Positions 57,179 to 64,000 of a stretch of DNA of 64,000 bases are shown here, piece after piece. This DNA is from Ligustrum vulgare. Lineage: Eukaryota; Streptophyta; Magnoliopsida; Lamiales; Oleaceae. The notes under the pieces are model-generated. The model saw only the letters and a list, made by a program, of their open reading frames with translations. It searched no databases and was not told where the DNA came from. Positions within the stretch are counted from its first letter, which is position 1; each line of letters opens with the position of its first letter. Location of the stretch: contig OY743184.1 in assembly GCA_963555705.1 (NCBI GenBank), forward strand, positions 28,598,639 through 28,662,638, read 5' to 3'. The position numbers and the translations under genes are program-made.

Positions 57179-59045
57179 ATGGCTCTGAAGGCTGTTCATG
57201 TTTCTGAAGTCCCAAATCTTGATCACATCCCGGAAAATTCATCTTTTTCCCTTTACTCCACTAGATTTTCCAAAGGTACGTAGTGTTTATGAATTTATTT
57301 CTTGGGATTTTTCATTTTTTTTAAAAAAAAAAATTGGTAGATTTTTTAATTTTTCGTATTTTTGCCGGCTTGTGGTTCAGGAACGGAAGTTGGGCGAGCT
57401 TCCTTTAAGGCACCGAAATTTCTGGTGATTGGGCACAGGGGAAATGGAATGAATTTATTACAGTCCACCGATCGGAGAATGAAGGCCGTTAAAGAGAATA
57501 CAATTCTCTCGTTCAATACCGCCGGGAATTTCCCCGTTGATTTCATCGAGTTTGATGTTCAGGTGCGTGATTTAAAAAAAAAAAAGAAAGGAAAAATGAA
57601 CACATTTGACTTTTTCTTGACGTTTTGCTGTCGGCGCGTCAACACGTAGCCGCATACGCCAAACCGCGTTTTGTTGGAAAATTGGAAATTCTTGGGAAAA
57701 AAGGACATGAAAATTTTGTCCTCGTCTATTAAAAACCCAATCTGAAAATTCGATTATTGTAGGTGACAAAAGATGGCTGTCCGATCATTTTTCACGACAA
57801 CTTCATTTTATCCGAAGAAAACGTAAGTTCGGATTTCTGTTCTTTAAAAATATATATTAAAATATTTGATCTTGTTTTAGCAAAAACTGGTTCCGACTTC
57901 TGAGGGTTACGGAATTGTAAATTTTCAGGGCACGATATATGAAAAGAGAGTTACAGAATTGAGTCTATCGGAATTCCTTGCCTATGGGTTCCAAAGAGAG
58001 TCGGGCATGAACGGGAAAACTCTGTTAAGGAAAACAAAGGATGGGAAGATTGTTGGGTGGAATGTTGAAGCCGATGATTCTTCGTGCACACTAGAAGAAG
58101 CCTTTCAGAAAGTTAATCCTTCTCTTGGATTCAACATCGAATTGAAGTTTGATGATCACATTGTGTATCAAGAAGAATATCTAGTCAGCGTACTCCAAGC
58201 GATTTTGCAAGTTATATTTGAAAATGCAAAGGACAGACCAGTTATGTTTTCATCTTTTCAACCAGATGCTGCTTTGCTTGTCAGAAAACTTCAGAACACA
58301 TATCCTGTGAGTATGCTCCATTGATTTCTTTTATTGGTGTTAAAAAACTGTGATTAACATTTTGCATGTGGTTGGCCCATTGGAAAAAAATTGTGGTTCT
58401 GAATAGTATTTTTGGGAGAATTTGTAGTTAAAAAATGTTTGAAAAGTAAAAAATGACAGGTTTGGTTATAATTAATTATTGATTTTGATATAGATACAAA
58501 TCTAGATTTTAATTGTTACCAAACATGTGTTTATTGGCATGCAGGTGTTTTTTCTCACAAACGGAGGAAATGAGATTTACTATGATGTAAGAAGAAATTC
58601 ATTGGAGGAAGCCGTCAAACTATGCTTGGAGGGTGGTTTGCAGGGAATTGTTTCGGAAGTCCGAGGCGTATTTAGAAATCCAGGGACAGTGAAAAAGATC
58701 AAAGAATCAAAGCTCTCTCTTCTGACATATGGAAAATTAAAGTGAGTAATTATCCTTGTGAATGAATATTTAACTGTTTGAAACCTTTGAATACTGATAA
58801 TTTGCTTCATTTATCTCAGCAATGTGCCTGAAGCTGTGTATATGCAACATCTACTTGGCATAGACGGAGTTATTGTGGATTTAGTTCGAGAAATAACAGA
58901 GACTGTTTTTAATATGATGAAGCCATCTGAGGATGAAGTATCTGGAGGAGAGGAACAAATTCCAGGACAAGGAAAACCTCAATTTTCACAAACAGAATTG
59001 ACGTTTTTGCTTAAACTCATTCCAGAATTGATACAGCAATGTTAG
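57179..59045 (+). CDS. GDPD1-like: Glycerophosphodiester phosphodiesterase, GDPD1/2-like (six exons, 379 aa)
   Basis: Hydrolyses glycerophosphodiesters (deacylated phospholipids) to sn-glycerol-3-phosphate and an alcohol; Arabidopsis relatives GDPD1-3 act in lipid remodelling under phosphate shortage, GDPD1 in plastids. Exons: 57179-57275, 57381-57562, 57763-57822, 57929-58306, 58545-58741 and 58820-59045, every junction GT-AG and the frame open throughout. Catalytic and metal-binding signature: H51-R52 in GHRGNGMN, E89-x-D91 in FIEFDVQ and H104-D105 in FHDN, with GFNIELK and a conserved TNGG block further on. The start at 57179 gives MALKAVHVSEVP, like the N-termini of that clade. An in-frame ATG at 57020 lies upstream of the likely transcription start. 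Length and exon pattern are normal; it is the only intact host gene in the window. Confidence 0.95.
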
Positions 59046-59620
59046 TTTCTGATTTTATTTCTTTTCCTACTTCTGTACATAAATTTGTTAATCTACGACA
59101 GTGTTTCCGCCATTAGCAGTTTACACGTATTTGGTGTCTGGCCTGGACCTTTATCTGTATCGTCACGTTGACGGGCAAAGTGGTAAAGGAGTTAAGTCGA
59201 TGTGTATAACAAAATAGACGAATTTCAATTGATGCAAGAAATACACAAAGATATGAATGCTGATGTATTATTTTTCTTTGAGGTGTTTCGGCGATGCGAC
59301 TACCAATCTTAGACTACAATCTTAGACAGTGGTTTAGGCGTTGAATTTTGTGAACAAAATGAGAATCAATCACGATATTTATTGCAAGAATTAAAAATTC
59401 GGTTGGCACAAACATATGTTGGGTACCGCTTTTGTTTGATAATACTATCTAATTTATAAATTTGTTTATATATAATTTTGAGGTAAAAAGTAGTAGTTAA
59501 AAATTAAAGAGAGAAATATGTGTTGTTAAAAAGTAATTTGAGAAATTGTGTAATTTATATACGAATTTATTTCATTTACCAAACACTTGGTATTGAAGAA
59601 AGGAGTGAAGCAATTATGTA
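59046..59620 (+). other. GDPD 3' UTR and AT-rich downstream DNA
   Basis: The 3' UTR probably extends 150-250 bp past the stop at 59045; no decisive polyadenylation signal was chosen. The remainder is AT-rich without recognised features. Confidence 0.45.
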
Positions 59621-59894
59621 CTTTCTCTATTCTGTGAAGATAAATTTGTATTCGTTATTTTTTTGTCCCAAATTTTTATATCACTTTTCTTATTGAAAGT
59701 CTGGATATTTTTAAATTTTTTAATGTGTCCTTATTTAATATCCATTATTATCAAATAATCATATATATTATGCTATTTAACGTAGGAATATATTAGTAAA
59801 ATGTAAGAAAAATTTATATTTTCAACTACATTAATCATATTTTCTTAATCTATGTGAAAAAAGAAATAAGTCTATCTTCACTAGAATGAGGAAG
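59621..59894. mobile_element. Degenerate Stowaway MITE
   Basis: 274 bp with diverged ends CTTTCTCTATTCTGTGAAGAT and ATCTTCACTAGAATGAGGAAG, TA on both sides (59619-59620, 59895-59896), and an interior resembling the MITE at 23316-23539 (TTTAATATSCATTRTTATCAA). Confidence 0.85.
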
Positions 59895-59973
59895 TATAAT
59901 TTAGCATGGGTGAGTGGAGAGATAATTGGACCATGACTGATGATGAAGATGACCCAATTCATTGGCCTTTACC

Positions 59974-60700
59974 TAAAGGTGTCAATTCGGGTGGTTCGGG
60001 TCGGCCCGCCAACATAAAAGTCCAGTAACAGTCCGCTTGGAAAAAAGCCCGTCGTTGCGGGTTACGGGTCGGTTCCGAGTCAGTCCACAAATTTCGAACT
60101 ACAACTCAGGTCCGCCCTTTGGCCTATCCGGGTCGAGCCCATGCGAGTTGCAGTTCGTTCTGATTTGGCCCGTATGAATAAAAACATAGATTTTTTTCAT
60201 ATTTATAACAATTTTTTGTCAAGTTTCTAAATACAAAATGATTAAAATGATAAATTCATATTTATATCATAAAATATTTACATAAAATAAAAAATTATAT
60301 TTTATGTTATATGAATTACTTCTAAATTTTCAAATTTAAATAAAATATAAACAAAAAACAATTAAATGCTAAATGTATTTGTAATTACTATTATCAAAGA
60401 ATATTACATTTTTTAGTTATTAGGGAGAAAAAAAAAGATTTTTTGCTTTAAAAGTTGTATTAGAGTTTGTAAAAAAATTGAGATTTTCAATGTTACCATA
60501 TTTAATAAAAATAGTTTTTTTTTTTTTTTTTACGGGCCAACGGGTTAACCACAGCCGCGAAGGTTTGACCCGCAAAACCCGCGGTTCACAACTTCTTGAC
60601 CCGTGAACCGCCCGCACGGGTCACGGGTCGATCCGCGGTCCCGGGTCGATCCGGGTCGATTTTCACGGGTCTGGTCGGCCCGCCCGTCTTGACATGTCTA
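59974..60700. mobile_element. Non-autonomous hAT element with 8-bp TSD
   Basis: 727 bp flanked by CCTTTACC on both sides (59966-59973 and 60701-60708). Inverted ends TAAAGGTGTCAATTCGGG and CCCGTCTTGACATGTCTA. Both arms are rich in GGGTCGGCCCG/CGGGTCGATCC. No transposase; the middle is AT-rich. Confidence 0.9.
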
Positions 60701-60709
60701 CCTTTACCT

Positions 60710-61070
60710 TAAAGACCCAAACACAAACTAAATCGCAATTACAAAACATACTTTTAGTTATAATTGAAATTAGTTCAGGCCGTTAGATCTAACAGATGGG
60801 AGCATCCTGGCCATTAGATTTGCAATGTAAATAGATCCTAAAGTTGAGATTTGTTCATTTACCAGAAAATGTTGTAATCTTAGTGATTTAGTTTTAGAGA
60901 AAAGAGTTAGAATAGATTTGTTCTTACTCTGCATTTCGTTTCACAGTTTGTTTGTAATTTTACAAGTTTTGTTATTTGTAAAAACTTCGTGATTTTCGTT
61001 TCTACAGATTTTGAGTTTTGAGAATAAGACTCACTTTCTTCATTCATTCTGGGGGTTTATACCATAATAG
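60710..61070 (+). repeat. LTR remnant (probably copia, plus strand)
   Basis: AT-rich sequence ending AATAAGACTCACTTTCTTC and TTATACCATAATAG directly before a tRNA-Met-like PBS. The 5' boundary was not located and no matching 3' LTR lies in the window. Confidence 0.45.
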
Positions 61071-61082
61071 TGGTATAAGAGT
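61071..61082 (+). other. PBS-like sequence (tRNA-iMet)
   Basis: TGGTATAAGAGT differs at two positions from TGGTATCAGAGC, in the right place after the LTR remnant. Confidence 0.45.
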
Positions 61083-61580
61083 CAGGGACGTAGTCAGGAT
61101 TTCGATGTTGATGGGGCGAAAATCCGGGGGTGGAGAGAATTTTTTTTTTTTTAACTAAGGAGATTGAAAACGACAATTTTGAGTATCAAAATAGGCAAGT
61201 TAGATTGACTGACCAAAAAAATAATCAATTTATCTATACAAAAATAATTTGTCCATTTATGTGTCAAACGCTATACAAATTGAAAACATGAGCATTAGAT
61301 GGACGTCAAAAATTAAACTGCCTATCTATATAACAGATGGTATAGATGACTTGGATATCTAAAATTGATCTCTTTGTCCTCATCATTTGCTTAATTGCTT
61401 TTGTATTGGATTTGGGCTATACTATTGGATCTTTTGTTTATGTCTAATTTTTTTGTATGGTTGAATTTTTTAAAGTGTAGTTATTGAGTCAATATTTATT
61501 ATGGGAAAAAAATTTCAAAATTTTGCGATGGCGAAACTGAAAAATATATTACAAATTAACTAGAAATAGTGGACCAGCAG
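61083..61580. other. Unassigned repeat-like stretch
   Basis: Begins CAGGGACGTAGTCAGGATTT, similar to the common plant repeat start CAGGGGCGGAGCCAGG. No element could be delimited. The last five bases before G2 (AGCAG) would be its left target duplication. Confidence 0.3.
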
Positions 61581-62437
61581 TGATGCAAACCACGTAGCAA
61601 TTGTAGTTACGCAACCCACAAATTATTGGAATCAACCCAAGAACGCCAAAGAACCACGATTTAGAGATTGATTCAAATTAATTGAACCAAGCAACCAACA
61701 CAATCAATAGATATGCTGACCTCTTGATCACAATAAAAGTAAATATCACCCAAGATTTGAACAAACAAGATTAACTCGCAAGTTCGGATTTTATTCAATA
61801 AAGAATAAGGTTTGAAAGCAAATTGCCTCTCAATAATAATATCAAAGTTGTCTGTTGAATAAAGAAAATTACATCCCTATAAATAGGGTCAAAATCTAGG
61901 TTAAGAGTTCTAATTAAACAAGGAAACAACTACCTAAAAATAAGGAAATAAATAAAACCCTAAAATTCACGCGTATACGATTTTACGACCGTAACCTTGT
62001 TTCTGATTCACTCTTACGGCCGTGACAATATGACTTACAGCCGTAAGTCCAAAATCGTCCAAATTCCAGTTTTAGGCAGTGACTCCATTACGGCCGTGAA
62101 CCTTAGCCATTACGGCCGTAATCCTTTTTTCCCTATAATATCAATTTAAGCAGTGCGATGGTTACGGCCGTGAGTAAATATATGTTACGGCCGTAACATT
62201 GAAGTTTCACAATTTTCTTCGACGGCTTGAATGAGGTTGATCCACTAGTCGTTTTGGCTCGGCCCCAACATGGAACTTGCTTCTTTTGATGACACGAACA
62301 TTGTTTCGGCCATTGTTCCTTGAACTAGCTTGTCCATTGCTTCGTTGGCCCTCTTTGTTTCCAATCGAGTCATCGGTCCTCCTTTGATTTTCAACGGATC
62401 TTTGTGCGGGCTTGTATCCGTGGTCTGGATCACATTA
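61581..62437 (-). repeat. 3' LTR of G2
   Basis: 857 bp, from TGATGCAAACC to CACATTA on the plus strand (the solo LTR at 50774 ends CACATCA). Contains seven or eight ACGGCCGT-type palindromes (61975-62205). The last 64 codons of pol lie inside it. Confidence 0.9.
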
Positions 62438-64000
62438 TCCCCTCCCTCTTCGAAAGGATTCGACCTCGAATTTGAACCTGCATCAAACGGAGATAGATCA
62501 GAAACATTAAATGAAGTCGAAACATTATACTCACCAGGAAGATCTAATTTATAGGCATTGTTGTTGATCCTTTCAATCACTTGGAATGGACCATCTCCTC
62601 GCGGTTGTAACTTTGACATGCGTTGTTCTGGAAACCACTCCTTTCTCAAATGTACCCAAACCCAATCACCGGGTTCAAATATGACGTCATTTCTTCCTTT
62701 GTTAGCCTGCGAAGCATAATGTTCATTTTTCTTTTCAATCGCCAACCTCACCTGTCGTGGAGTGCTTTAACCATCTCAGTCTTTTTCTTTCCATCTAAAC
62801 TACTTCGTTCATTCACAGGTAAAGGAATTAAATCCAATGGTGTTAGCGGATTAAAACCATAAACAATTTTAAATGGTGAATAAGAAGTAGTAGAATGTAT
62901 AGCCCTATTATATGCAAATTCAATAAATGGTAAACACTCTTCCCAATTTTTCAGATTTTTATTGATTATCGTGCGCAACAATTGAATCATTGTCCTATTT
63001 ACTACCTCGGTTTGTCCATCGGTCTGTGGGTGACAAGTTGTAGAGAAAAGTAGTTTTGTACCTAATTTGTTCTACAAGACCTTCCAAAAATGACTAAGGA
63101 ATTTAACATCCCTATCCGAGACAATACTTTTAGGAACCCCATGTAAGCGTACGACTTCCCGAAATAAAATTTCAACTATGTTAGTAGCACCATCAGTTTT
63201 GTGGCATGGTATGAAATGTGCCATTTTACTAAAACGATCTACTACCACAAAAATTGAATCTCTTCCCTTCTTAGTCCTAGGTAGTCCCAAAACAAAATTC
63301 ATAGAGATATCGACCCAAGGTTCACTAGGTACAGGTAAAGGCATATATAATTCATGGGGTTTAATCCTAGATTTAGCCTTCTTACAAGTAATGCATCTAT
63401 TACAAACTCGAACCACATCAATCTTCATCTTAGGCCAATAGAAATGTTCACTTAGGATTTCAATGGTCTTTTTAACCCCAAAATGATCCATTAAACCTCC
63501 ACTATGGGCCTCTCTCACAAGTAACTCCCTCATTGAACACCTAGGGACACACAATTTATTTTCTCGAAATAAATAATCATCATGTTTAAAGAACCTATCC
63601 ACAGCCCCTTTACCACATAATTCATAAATATTAGAAAAGTCCAGATCACTAGCATACATGTCCTTAATGTACTCAAATCCAAGTAATTTAGAATTTAAAG
63701 AATTTAAAAGAACATACCTTCGAGACAATGCATCTGCCACCACATTTTCCTTACCTTGTTTGTATCGGATGACATAGGGAAATGTTTCGATGAATTCTAC
63801 CCACCTTGCATGTCTCTTACTCAGCTTAGCTTGACCCCTCAAATGCTTCAAGGATTCATGATCAGTGTGTATCACGAACTCCCGTGGCCACAAGTAATGT
63901 TGCCATGTCTCCAAAGCGCGCACAAGTGAGTATAACTCCTTGTCATATGTGGGGCAATTAAGTGCAGCCCCTTTTAGTTTTTCACTAAAATAGGCGATTG
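62245..64000 (-). pseudogene. G2 pol: RNase H end, integrase, C-terminal tail in the LTR
   Basis: 63923-63075 covers the end of RNase H ([29 protein letters not shown]), the integrase zinc finger (H...[10 protein letters not shown]) and the core ([12 protein letters not shown]), up to a TAG at 63072-63074 where a Trp codon is expected. 63070-62755 continues with [10 protein letters not shown] and [14 protein letters not shown] one-base deletion near 62755-62760 breaks the frame, and 62751-62245 gives the GDWVWVHLRKE block, NPFEEGGDN and GGPMTRLETKRANEAM, ending GPSQND. The tail past the integrase core is the region where chromoviruses carry a chromodomain or CR motif. Confidence 0.88.
62438..62455 (-). 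other. Polypurine tract of G2
   Basis: Minus strand reads GAAGAGGGAGGGGA immediately before the LTR; it also encodes part of the NPFEEGGDN block of pol. Confidence 0.85.

Larger units (their letters stand above)
61581..64000 (-). mobile_element. Ty3/gypsy element G2, 3' part (same family as G1)
   Basis: The complete 3' LTR (61581-62437), polypurine tract and the pol 3' half run off the right edge. Nucleotide identity with G1 is high through 1-1400 versus 62610-64000. It carries one nonsense codon and one single-base deletion in the visible pol. Confidence 0.93.

Overview
This window reads as nuclear DNA of a flowering plant, most likely a eudicot. It is AT-rich and intron-containing, and about four fifths of what can be classified is transposable element. 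I find one apparently intact host gene: a six-exon glycerophosphodiester phosphodiesterase gene (GDPD1/2-like, 57179-59045, + strand), with two phosphate-starvation (PHR1/P1BS-type) sites just upstream. No rRNA, true tRNA, CRISPR or prokaryotic features were found.

Left third (1-24513), all on the minus strand: a Ty3/gypsy chromovirus-like element G1 (gag-protease, RT, RNase H, integrase; interior runs off the left edge; right LTR truncated at about 5737); then a Ty1/copia element A (about 5738-14310) with near-identical LTRs around a wrecked interior; then an older, related copia element B (14311-24513), split by two inserted repeats, one of which (17184-19960) is a 2.8 kb LTR-like solo element with a perfect 5-bp target duplication. 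A Stowaway MITE lies in B's leader.

Middle (24514-45900): a gene-poor stretch with a minisatellite, a CCA-rich tract and MITEs; a CACTA-type element (27507-33455) that appears to have captured the 5' part of an ERF/CRF-like transcription factor gene with its introns, and that later received a 5'-truncated LINE (28227-29984, 13-bp target duplication); a plus-strand copia RNase H fragment (33925-34153 / 41566-41850) split by a gag-protease-only Athila/Tat-like element (34154-41565); AT-rich DNA; a non-autonomous hAT element and a SINE.

Right (46035-64000): a 9.85 kb CACTA transposon (46035-55885) with hairpin-rich ends, a TNP2-type transposase broken by a frameshift and by a solo gypsy LTR (50774-51612), and a multi-exon Transposase_24 plus Ulp1-like C48 protease gene. 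Then come the GDPD gene, a Stowaway MITE, a second hAT element with an 8-bp target duplication, a copia LTR remnant, and the 3' part of a second gypsy element G2 (61581 to the right edge) of the same family as G1.

Relative order from nesting: copia B predates its insertions and copia A; copia C predates the Athila-like element; the CACTA transposase predates the gypsy solo LTR; the captured gene predates the LINE. Copia A (6 differences by eye over 1402 bp of LTR) looks like the youngest datable insertion. Coordinates with named target duplications are exact; element edges without them are approximate.
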